Part shown: positions 6,826 through 13,882 of the stretch, one piece after another
How the letters are laid out: the number at the start of each line of letters is the position of its first letter
Numbering within the stretch: the stretch's first letter is position 1
Notes under the pieces: model-generated
Told to the model about the DNA's origin: nothing
The model's input: the letters and a program-made list of their open reading frames with translations, nothing else
Databases searched by the model: none
Made by a program: the position numbers and the translations under genes
Source of the DNA: Rickettsiales bacterium
GTDB lineage: Bacteria > Pseudomonadota > Alphaproteobacteria > Rickettsiales > UBA998
Length of the DNA stretch: 13,882 bases
Assembly: GCA_019749855.1 (NCBI GenBank)
Contig: JAIEPI010000130.1
Location: 1 to 13,882 of the forward strand
Direction of reading: 5' to 3'

Positions 6826-7722
6826 CTAGTTCGGGGCGCTCTCGGTGCGTTGGCATGCGTGGCTTTGGAAAAAACTCACCATGTCCTTCACGATGGGTGT
6901 GCTGCCATTATCCCATGCGACAAAGGTGCTGATGATACTGTAATGGTCGGTTTTGGGATAGAGGATCGTTTTGACCACGCCATGTTTTTGAGTGATGGCC
7001 TCCGCCAGATGCGCCTGATTAAAGCTCCCTACTGTATCATCCTCCTCGCCGTGTAATAAAAGCATCGGCGGCTCAGTCCCATCAATAAAGGGTGGCACAT
7101 GCATCAAGTCATAACGCTCAGGGGGTCCAAAAATGGCCTTGAGATCATCGCTTTCCGGTGTGAAATCATAAGGGCCGGCCAGACCGGCGAAGGCGCACAC
7201 CATGTCAGGTGACCCACCGGCCGTAGTTAGGTACGAATCATCAGCCAATAACAGAGCGCCGATGAAGGCACCTGCTGAGTGCCCGACGATATTAATTTGT
7301 TGGGGATCACCGCCATATTTAAGGATATTTTGTTTCACCCAGACCGTTGCACGCGCTGCATCCTGCATAAAGTCGGGAAACTTTGCTTGTGGGTATTTTA
7401 CGTAATCGGGAATTACTACCACGTAGCCTTCTTTGACCAGGCGCGCCGCGACGAAACGATACTGCTCTTTTTTTCCGTAACTCCAGCTGCCGCCATAAAA
7501 GAAGATAACCACGGGGCGAATGGGCTGCAGCGCAGAGGCATCCACTGGCTTTTGATAATAGATGTCAAGTTTTTGGCCCGACGCACTGCTGTATGAAAGC
7601 GAGCTGACTTTAACCAGTGCGGTAAAATACGTAGGCGCATTAGCGATACCGGTCGCAAGACTGACACAGCTGGAGAGTGAAATAAGCATGAAAAGCAACC
7701 ATCCGGTTCTGAGGGGTGACAT
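6826..7722 (-). CDS. Alpha/beta-hydrolase lipoprotein (carboxylesterase-like)
   Basis: A 298-residue exported esterase-like enzyme. The N-terminus is a lipoprotein signal: positive start, hydrophobic core, then LSSC with the lipidated Cys19, so it should be anchored in a membrane facing the periplasm. The alpha/beta-hydrolase core shows an oxyanion-hole segment FFYGGSW (74-80, Tyr in place of the commoner His), nucleophile Ser149 in GHSAG, probable acid Asp228 in HGEEDDTV, and base His260 in TDHYS. This triad order fits the BD-FAE/HSL-like carboxylesterases, which hydrolyse acyl esters. The true substrate is unknown. The ATG at 7722 has AAGGA about 5 bases upstream. It lies 79 bases after pbpC on the same strand without a clear terminator, so it may be the last gene of that envelope operon. 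Confidence 0.85.
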   Translation of the reverse strand: MSPLRTGWLLFMLISLSSCVSLATGIANAPTYFTALVKVSSLSYSSASGQKLDIYYQKPVDASALQPIRPVVIFFYGGSWSYGKKEQYRFVAARLVKEGYVVVIPDYVKYPQAKFPDFMQDAARATVWVKQNILKYGGDPQQINIVGHSAGAFIGALLLADDSYLTTAGGSPDMVCAFAGLAGPYDFTPESDDLKAIFGPPERYDLMHVPPFIDGTEPPMLLLHGEEDDTVGSFNQAHLAEAITQKHGVVKTILYPKTDHYSIISTFVAWDNGSTPIVKDMVSFFQSHACQRTESAPN

Positions 7723-7801
7723 GCGTTCCTTGCGCTCTGACTGATACTTTGTATTACGTTATCTGTCTGAAAGCGCGACAGGCGTCAATAGGCGGCATCT
7801 A

Positions 7802-9985
7802 TTACTTTACCGTAAAGGACACGGGCGTGGTTTTGGTCAAGGCACCATCTGCTGCCGAGAGTAACGCTACGAGCGTATGCTGGCCGCGCTGCAGCGGCCA
7901 CAGATAATCCGCCCGATCCGTTTTAGCGATGGCAGAACCATCGAGAAACCACTCCACAGAACCCCCCTCAGGTAGGGAGCTCACTTTAAAACGGAACGCC
8001 TGTTGCTGCGGCGGAATACGAGGATCCAATGCCATCAGCAAAGCGGGAGAGGGGCGAATGATCTGTGCTTCACGCGGTTCCGGTTGCGTCATTGGCGCAT
8101 TCTCGAGTGGGTGATCAGGCAGAAAATACTCGTTGCGCTGTTGACAATGATCCGGTGCATCAGGATGTGTACTCATGCAGAGCTGGCGTGAAATGAGCCG
8201 ACGATCAAGCACGAGGGGGCGCGTGGATTGATGCTGGTTGAGTTGGGAGAAAATGGAACGCAGCGCAAGTGCCGGGCCGGTGGAACCGGTGACGCCGTCC
8301 GTGGGTGTTTGATCGAGGTTGCCCATCCATATTCCTACCACATAACGGTAATTATAGCCGACCGCCCACGCATCACGATAATCCGTAGAGGTGCCGGTTT
8401 TCACCGCGGTCTGTACGGGCAAATTAAGGATGCTGTTGGTGCCAAATTCACGTTGACGCGCATAGGGATCTGAGAGGATATGGCCAATCAATGACGCCGC
8501 AGGCGCCGAAAAAATAGAGTGCTCTTGTGACAATGTCTGCGATCGTGACAGACGCAGCGGACGGAATTCTCCCTTATGCGCCAATGCTGCATAGCCCTGC
8601 ACCATCTCGAGCAGACTGACTTCACCATTGCCTAATGCCAGGCCCACATCATAGCGATGGCTCTGCGCGCCTAAACTGGTAAAGCCTGCGTCATGCAGTA
8701 AGCGCAGATAGTTCTCAACTCCTACAAAAGCAATGGTGCGCACCGCTGGTGTATTGAGGGAATTGCCGAGCGCTTCGCGCAGGGATATTGGGCCATAATA
8801 ATGACGACTGTAGTTTCGGAAGGAATGAAGCCCCTGGCCGATGACATCCTGCAGTGGCGCATCATCAATCAGTGTTGCAGCGGTCCAGCCTTTATCCAGC
8901 GCGGCGGCATATAAAAAAGGCTTCAGCACCGAGCCAGGCTGGCGCGGTGAGGTGACGGCATCAATCTCTCGAGCCGGTGTTTTTTTATCTCCGGCTACGA
9001 CCCATGCCAACACTTCGCCGGTGGTATGATCGACCACCAGCGCGGCGCCATTATGCAAATTCTTTTGTCGCAATGCCTGGATGCGTGAATTGAGCAGCGA
9101 TTGTACGCGTGATTGAAGCGCGGCATCCAGCGTTGAGTGGATTTGTGTGCCGGTTTCGAGTGGTGAATGGAGCCGCAGATATTGCACAAAATGCGAGGCA
9201 TCCAGTGGAAGCTGCGGCGCTTCAAGCGTTAGTTTTTCATCGGCAAGTTGGCGAATGTCCAACTCAGAGATCAAGCGGCGCTCCTGCATTGCCTGCGCTA
9301 ATTGCGTAATGGATTTTTCCAGACGAATGCTGGCGCCCGCGCGTTTAGGATCAAGGGCAGAAGGCGCACGCACCAGCACTGCTAAGGCGAGCATTTCTTT
9401 ATGTGAAAGTGTATCAAGGTCGCGGTTGAAATAGCCACGCGCCGCTTGTGTCACGCCCCGCCAATGACGTGCATAGGGCACCTGATTGAGATAGAATTCT
9501 AATATATCCGGCTTGCTCAGTTGCGATTCCAACTGCTCGGCGTCCCACCCCTCCAGCCACCGTGACCACAAGGTGCGTGGGCGTGGGTACAACATGCGTA
9601 TCACCTGCTCGGAAATCGTGCTTGCCCCGCGTCGCGCCTGACCTTGCCGAACATTCAGCCACAGGGCACTCAGGCGCGCTTGCCAGTCAATGCCTCCATG
9701 CTGTTGGAAGCGTCGATCCTCTGCGGTGAGAAAAGCGTTTTGCAGAAATTCTGGTATCTCATGCAGTGCACGTACCTCGTGTAGGTTCCACTGATTTTGA
9801 TAGGTGATGTTAAGCGGTGTGCCATGGCGATCAAGTACCTGCATTCGGTGCATACCGGAATGGAGCGCACGGTATTCCGGTATCGCGTCGTGCAGACTCA
9901 GGAATGTGCACGTTATGAACAGCAGCAGACTCGTGAATGCGCCGATCAGCGTATAGCGCTTCAGATGTAGCGGTTTAGTTCGCAC
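7802..9985 (-). CDS. pbpC: Penicillin-binding protein 1C (bifunctional peptidoglycan synthase)
   Basis: This 727-residue inner-membrane enzyme polymerises and crosslinks peptidoglycan in the periplasm. After one membrane anchor (about 11-30) comes a GT51 glycosyltransferase domain with TAEDRRF (catalytic Glu89) and RGASTISEQ (119-127). The transpeptidase domain carries SVLK (nucleophile Ser352, Lys355), SLN (409-411) and KTG (529-531). The final ~80 residues form the small beta domain specific to PBP1C. Length and order match that family, and the neighbour is its usual partner, a bacterial alpha-2-macroglobulin. The start is the GTG at 9983-9985, overlapping the upstream gene's end by 11 bases. 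An AAAGGTGGA-like site sits just before it, so the two are translationally coupled. All catalytic motifs appear intact. Confidence 0.95.
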   Translation of the reverse strand: MRTKPLHLKRYTLIGAFTSLLLFITCTFLSLHDAIPEYRALHSGMHRMQVLDRHGTPLNITYQNQWNLHEVRALHEIPEFLQNAFLTAEDRRFQQHGGIDWQARLSALWLNVRQGQARRGASTISEQVIRMLYPRPRTLWSRWLEGWDAEQLESQLSKPDILEFYLNQVPYARHWRGVTQAARGYFNRDLDTLSHKEMLALAVLVRAPSALDPKRAGASIRLEKSITQLAQAMQERRLISELDIRQLADEKLTLEAPQLPLDASHFVQYLRLHSPLETGTQIHSTLDAALQSRVQSLLNSRIQALRQKNLHNGAALVVDHTTGEVLAWVVAGDKKTPAREIDAVTSPRQPGSVLKPFLYAAALDKGWTAATLIDDAPLQDVIGQGLHSFRNYSRHYYGPISLREALGNSLNTPAVRTIAFVGVENYLRLLHDAGFTSLGAQSHRYDVGLALGNGEVSLLEMVQGYAALAHKGEFRPLRLSRSQTLSQEHSIFSAPAASLIGHILSDPYARQREFGTNSILNLPVQTAVKTGTSTDYRDAWAVGYNYRYVVGIWMGNLDQTPTDGVTGSTGPALALRSIFSQLNQHQSTRPLVLDRRLISRQLCMSTHPDAPDHCQQRNEYFLPDHPLENAPMTQPEPREAQIIRPSPALLMALDPRIPPQQQAFRFKVSSLPEGGSVEWFLDGSAIAKTDRADYLWPLQRGQHTLVALLSAADGALTKTTPVSFTVK

Positions 9986-12900
9986 CTTCCACCTTTAGCG
10001 TTTCCGCCGAGGTTTTGCCGAAAATATCCGTATCGTACATTTCCTCCGCTTTCATTGGCAACAGGCTGAACTCACCCTCGGCAATGGCCTGTGCAGTATA
10101 GGAGAGATGATAATGACCGGCAGGCAGATAATCTGCGTAGAACCGCACTGCATCATGGCGTAGTTCCTGATGATAGAAGCTCCAGCGTGAATCCTGATAA
10201 TTCACCCAGTCATTAAAGTGGAAATACCATGATGCGTCGCTACGTTTATATTCACCCTTTTGCGCATCAACCACTGAGCTGGTGGCGAGGTCACGGTTCA
10301 CCGGCTCCAGCCCACCGGGTACTGGATCATCCACTACCACGAAGGTGCGCGCCGCGGGGAGCGAGATATAGAGATCCACCAACACCAGTTCACCACGCTT
10401 GATGGTATAGGGTGCTGCCATTTTTTGCCAGATACCTTCACGCTCCACTGAATATTCGCGTTTGACTTCAATGCCCGCATTCGCTGGTTGATTGGCGTCA
10501 CCCGTGGGGGCAAACTGCAGTCGCGTGGCGTAGTAAAGGCGACCATCACCTTCGCGTGATAATTCCAGCTGTGCCTTGCGCCCCACATCCTGTGCATCAA
10601 TGGCATGGGACAGGGTCACTGAGGCATCACGCACATCATCAAAAGCGGCGGTACCCAGCGCTTGCGTGCCAAGCGACGCATTGACTTTCATCGCCGGTTT
10701 TTCCGCTTCATAAGTTTGGCTGTAATGCCAAAGAGCCTGCATGCAGAACAGATTCTCCTGTGTGTTTTCCCAATGGTCGCGCGTGCCACGTGCCTGAGTG
10801 ATGCTTCGCACCAGACGCAGGGGTATGTCACTCACCTGCTTGGCACCTTGCTCTGTTTTAGCGTACTGACTGAGTGTATCCAGAATCACGCAATTCTCTC
10901 GCAGCGGGCTGGATAAAAGCCGGACATAACTATCATCCAGTGTTTCGGTGAAGGTCACTTTGCCACCGGACTGATTGGCATGGCTGAGAATCTGATCGAT
11001 GACGGGTCGAACCTCTTCCTCAGGCGCGCCCAGTGATAGCGCGGCCTGTACATAATGCGCTTGTCCAAATAGGCTCATTTGCTTTACATGCGGCGTGTAG
11101 CGACGAAGATCGCTCAGTGTCACTTTCTTTTGTTCCGCCAGTGCCGCCAGTGCGACGGCACGCACAGTAGAGGCCATACCCGGATCATAGTAAGTTGGCG
11201 CGACATCCTGTTTCAGAAAGCGCTGAAGGTAGGCATTCAGGCTTTGCTCAACGGTGTCTGGAATGGTGTGACCCATTTCCTTAAGCCATTGGAAACCCAA
11301 GGCGGTGTAGGCACTCAAGTAAGGATCGACATAATCATCGTTTGCCAGAAAATAGGCCATGCCACCGTTCGGGGCCTGAAAACTGGAGGCGTCAGTAAGT
11401 GTTTGCACGGGGATTTTTTCACTGTCCTGCCACTTTGAATCAGTTGGTAGGTAGGAGTGCAGCGCTGTGAATTGCGATGCCGCAATCGCTTTGGTCAGTC
11501 GTTGCTCCCAGCAGAGATAGGGGTAATCACGGATATAGTTAAATGCACCGCTGATATTACCGATGACACTGGGTGACAGCTCGACGCTAAGCGAGCCAAC
11601 ATCCGGCTTCATGGCGGCGGGAAACGCGATGCTCTCACTGACATGATTATCCGTGGTTGATCCATAATTCGCCGCTGTTTCAAGTGAGCGCCATTTTTTC
11701 ACGTTCAGGTGATAATCCAATGCATCACGATCCGTTGCATCGCCAGCGCTGGCTTTGAAATCAATCATCGCTTCTTTCGGGCGAATTTCATTGGGAAGCT
11801 TACCAGCGGTGAGCGGAAGCCAGACGATCTCTCGCTTGAAAGGCTCCAGATGGATGGTTTTGCTGATGCCACCTGCTTTGCTCAGTATTCCCTCCGCCTC
11901 CAGCCGGACCTCAATGTCGCGCGCTTTATCCGTACGATTCATGACGCTGAAACCCGCCTTGAATTGATCACCTTCCATCACTTGATTAGGCATAACCGGA
12001 CGCAACTCGGTGGGGCGATTGACTTTAAATGTCCCTTCGCCCAGACCCATCCGGTCCGTTGGTGTGGTCGCCAAGGTGAGGATGCGCCAGCCGGTGAGAT
12101 TATCCGGTACTTTAAACTGTGCAGAGGCGTTGCCTTGTGCATCCACTACCAAGGAAGGGTTCCAGTAACTGACATACTTAAACATTGAGCGCATGGCTTC
12201 ACCGGCCCCGCCATCGCCCCCCGCATTGCTGCCCTTTTTTTCAAATTTTTGTCGGCCAATGAGCTGGGTAATCAGATTAAAGTTACGTAAATCCAGCGCG
12301 TCCAGCAGGTAGAATCCCTTATAGGGATCAAAATAGTTGCGACCGCCCTGAATTAAATCAAACACGGACTCATCAAGTACCACCACGGCTAGTTCAATCG
12401 GCTCTTTTGTGCCAGCACGCGAAGGCTCTGCGTGCAGTGATAGCGTGACTGTATCGCCCGGACGATACACCTCACGGTCTGCTTTGGCAGTAATGCGCAT
12501 TTCTTTGTAAGGGTCTTTAACCTCCGTGGCGGCGTAGCCCATGCGGAAGGCTGGCTTGCCGAGGTCAAGCTCGCCAGGTTTTCCAAATGGTTTATCGCCA
12601 GCTCGCGGTGCCATCACCGTCACCGAGACGTAAAAACCTGGCACATAATCTGGCTTAATCGGAATTTCGATGATCGGCGTGCTGCCCTCCAATGTTTGCG
12701 TGAAGGAATCGATCACACCGTAACGCTCCACCGTCACCAGCGCCTGTGCGCCCGGGAAGGGATTTTTCACCAGATAACGCGCGGTATCGCCCACTTTCAA
12801 GCCATCGGACTGCTTGACGAGTTCCAGTGAGTTACTATTGCCATCGTCCCACAAGACATAATCACCACCCGTGGCCCATAGGGCGAGCGTCGTCGTGTGT

Positions 12901-13882
12901 GGACGATTCTTTTGATCCTCGATCTGTGCCACGGCGCGGTAGCTACCAGCAGCATCGGGAGTGAAGCGGCAGGGCTGTGGTGTTGCGCTAGCAGTAATCG
13001 TGCATGTACCGAATGGTTTCCACTCTGTTTCAAAGGTTGCAAGATAGGCATTGCCAGCGCCTTTGACACGGGCTGCTTTGCGCTCGAGCTTCTCGATGGT
13101 GACGCGTGCTGGCGTATCGGCGACTGCCTTACCGTCCACACCCACCGTAATCACATCAATACTGGCTGGCTTGCCAGATTGAAGCACCCAGTCTGGGCTA
13201 TATAAGCCAACGAGTCGATCAACACCGGAATAGTTAAGTTGTGAGCTCGTTGTTACATACTTGCCGCGCTCATCCTGTACGGCGCTTTCGACAGTAAGCG
13301 CACCGTATGCTATCTTGTTGGTCATTCGTTCCGGCGAGATGGCAAAACTGATGAGATTTTCGCCCTTAGCATCCACCGCGACGACTGACTGGAACACCTG
13401 CTCTGAGCGGCTATATTCATCATTTCCAGAGTCAAATATGAATTGATTGAGGCTATTTTCCTTGGTGGTGAAGTCCTTGGCATCGAGAATCGCCGTCACT
13501 CGCAATGCGGCGTCGGCATAGGGGCCACCGGCATGCATCTGCGCTTGAGTGGATACCTCTAATGTTTGATCGGGAACCAGCTGATCCGCATTCAGCGTAT
13601 TGGTGACACGGAAAGGTGATGGCGTAAAGTCAGCTACCAGTACGGAAAGAGGCTGCGCAGTAAATGTCAGCGGATTGCCCTCGCTATCATTCTCAAAGCG
13701 GGCGGTGAGATAGAATTCGTACCATCCCACAGCAGCGTTGGCTGGTAAGGTGAAATGACCATCGTAAGCGCCAAATGCATTAAGCGTGACGGAGGGGATT
13801 TCCTCTACCACCTTGCCGGTGGGATCGGTGACGTTCCAGTCGCCCTCCCAGAAATCGAACTGGTGCGATTCCGTCCTGGGGC
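9975..13882 (-). CDS. yfhM: Bacterial alpha-2-macroglobulin (YfhM-like protease trap), N-terminus outside window
   Basis: About 1,300 residues are visible and the frame stays open through the right edge (upstream residues read DFWEGDWNVTDPTGK), so the N-terminus is missing. The order fits bacterial alpha-2-macroglobulins: repeated beta-sandwich MG domains, then VVVLDESVFDL. A Gly-rich loop at 12189-12233 follows, which may be the protease-cleaved bait. Next come PDNLTGWRILTLATT and the helical thioester domain with CWEQ (11502-11513), then a C-terminal receptor-like domain. Family members of this kind trap proteases by covalent thioester capture in the periplasm. The Cys-x-Glu-Gln motif is intact, so the capture chemistry should work. 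E. coli YfhM is the best known relative and is likewise paired with pbpC. The gene ends with TAA at 9975-9977, inside the pbpC start region. Confidence 0.93.
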   Translation of the reverse strand, partial: PRTESHQFDFWEGDWNVTDPTGKVVEEIPSVTLNAFGAYDGHFTLPANAAVGWYEFYLTARFENDSEGNPLTFTAQPLSVLVADFTPSPFRVTNTLNADQLVPDQTLEVSTQAQMHAGGPYADAALRVTAILDAKDFTTKENSLNQFIFDSGNDEYSRSEQVFQSVVAVDAKGENLISFAISPERMTNKIAYGALTVESAVQDERGKYVTTSSQLNYSGVDRLVGLYSPDWVLQSGKPASIDVITVGVDGKAVADTPARVTIEKLERKAARVKGAGNAYLATFETEWKPFGTCTITASATPQPCRFTPDAAGSYRAVAQIEDQKNRPHTTTLALWATGGDYVLWDDGNSNSLELVKQSDGLKVGDTARYLVKNPFPGAQALVTVERYGVIDSFTQTLEGSTPIIEIPIKPDYVPGFYVSVTVMAPRAGDKPFGKPGELDLGKPAFRMGYAATEVKDPYKEMRITAKADREVYRPGDTVTLSLHAEPSRAGTKEPIELAVVVLDESVFDLIQGGRNYFDPYKGFYLLDALDLRNFNLITQLIGRQKFEKKGSNAGGDGGAGEAMRSMFKYVSYWNPSLVVDAQGNASAQFKVPDNLTGWRILTLATTPTDRMGLGEGTFKVNRPTELRPVMPNQVMEGDQFKAGFSVMNRTDKARDIEVRLEAEGILSKAGGISKTIHLEPFKREIVWLPLTAGKLPNEIRPKEAMIDFKASAGDATDRDALDYHLNVKKWRSLETAANYGSTTDNHVSESIAFPAAMKPDVGSLSVELSPSVIGNISGAFNYIRDYPYLCWEQRLTKAIAASQFTALHSYLPTDSKWQDSEKIPVQTLTDASSFQAPNGGMAYFLANDDYVDPYLSAYTALGFQWLKEMGHTIPDTVEQSLNAYLQRFLKQDVAPTYYDPGMASTVRAVALAALAEQKKVTLSDLRRYTPHVKQMSLFGQAHYVQAALSLGAPEEEVRPVIDQILSHANQSGGKVTFTETLDDSYVRLLSSPLRENCVILDTLSQYAKTEQGAKQVSDIPLRLVRSITQARGTRDHWENTQENLFCMQALWHYSQTYEAEKPAMKVNASLGTQALGTAAFDDVRDASVTLSHAIDAQDVGRKAQLELSREGDGRLYYATRLQFAPTGDANQPANAGIEVKREYSVEREGIWQKMAAPYTIKRGELVLVDLYISLPAARTFVVVDDPVPGGLEPVNRDLATSSVVDAQKGEYKRSDASWYFHFNDWVNYQDSRWSFYHQELRHDAVRFYADYLPAGHYHLSYTAQAIAEGEFSLLPMKAEEMYDTDIFGKTSAETLKVEGAN
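11502..11513 (-). other. Thioester motif CWEQ of the alpha-2-macroglobulin
   Basis: The codons TGC TGG GAG CAA on the minus strand encode Cys-Trp-Glu-Gln in the context YPYLCWEQRLTKA. In this family the Cys and Gln side chains form an internal thioester that covalently attaches to the attacking protease. Many bacterial members have Leu or Gly at the second position; Trp here leaves the key residues unchanged. Confidence 0.85.

Noticed and set aside
7741..7801. Hairpin CTGTC/GACAG between pbpC and the hydrolase as a terminator
   Set aside because: The stem has five base pairs with a nine-base loop and no T-run, which is too weak to separate the two genes.
11709..12188. Plus-strand 159-codon frame opposite the alpha-2-macroglobulin gene
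   Set aside because: It is antisense to a clearly real gene with full family motifs and has no recognisable product or ribosome binding site.

Overview
The window reads as the chromosome of a Gram-negative bacterium. It encodes a TatA subunit, a lipobox-bearing esterase, and the alpha-2-macroglobulin/penicillin-binding protein 1C pair typical of proteobacteria. The TatA style and moderate G+C suggest Alphaproteobacteria, but this is inference and no marker here fixes the taxon.

Layout. Bases 1-75 are the right end of an IS30-family insertion sequence, with the transposase C-terminus running into its terminal repeat. Directly behind it is the 3' part of a thioredoxin-type arsenate reductase gene that has lost its N-terminal half, apparently cut by the element. 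Then on the + strand come a small lone tatA (375-563) and, 7 bases later, a KimA-like APC-superfamily transporter with a C-terminal cytosolic domain (571-2580). A 60-residue disordered, Gly/Ser-rich protein follows (2697-2879), with an excellent ribosome binding site and a strong intrinsic terminator. Next is a full-length ABC exporter half-transporter (2974-4770).

A small unknown gene on the minus strand (4783-5052) lies before tRNA-Arg(CCT) (5163-5239). Convergent with the tRNA, and ending only 9 bases from its CCA end, is a visibly more A+T-rich gene (5249-6685). Its 478-residue product carries an R-x4-H motif in a helical context, as in HEPN ribonucleases. I consider this the most interesting locus: a single foreign-looking gene against a tRNA 3' end, a plausible defence or toxin gene.

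From 6826 to the right edge the minus strand carries a cell-envelope cluster transcribed right to left. It holds a bacterial alpha-2-macroglobulin (5' end outside the window) with a CWEQ thioester motif, penicillin-binding protein 1C overlapping it by 11 bases, and an alpha/beta-hydrolase lipoprotein 79 bases further on. The macroglobulin is thought to trap attacking proteases in the periplasm while PBP1C repairs peptidoglycan. The hydrolase may be a third member of the unit. No stretch above 300 bases lacks a gene.
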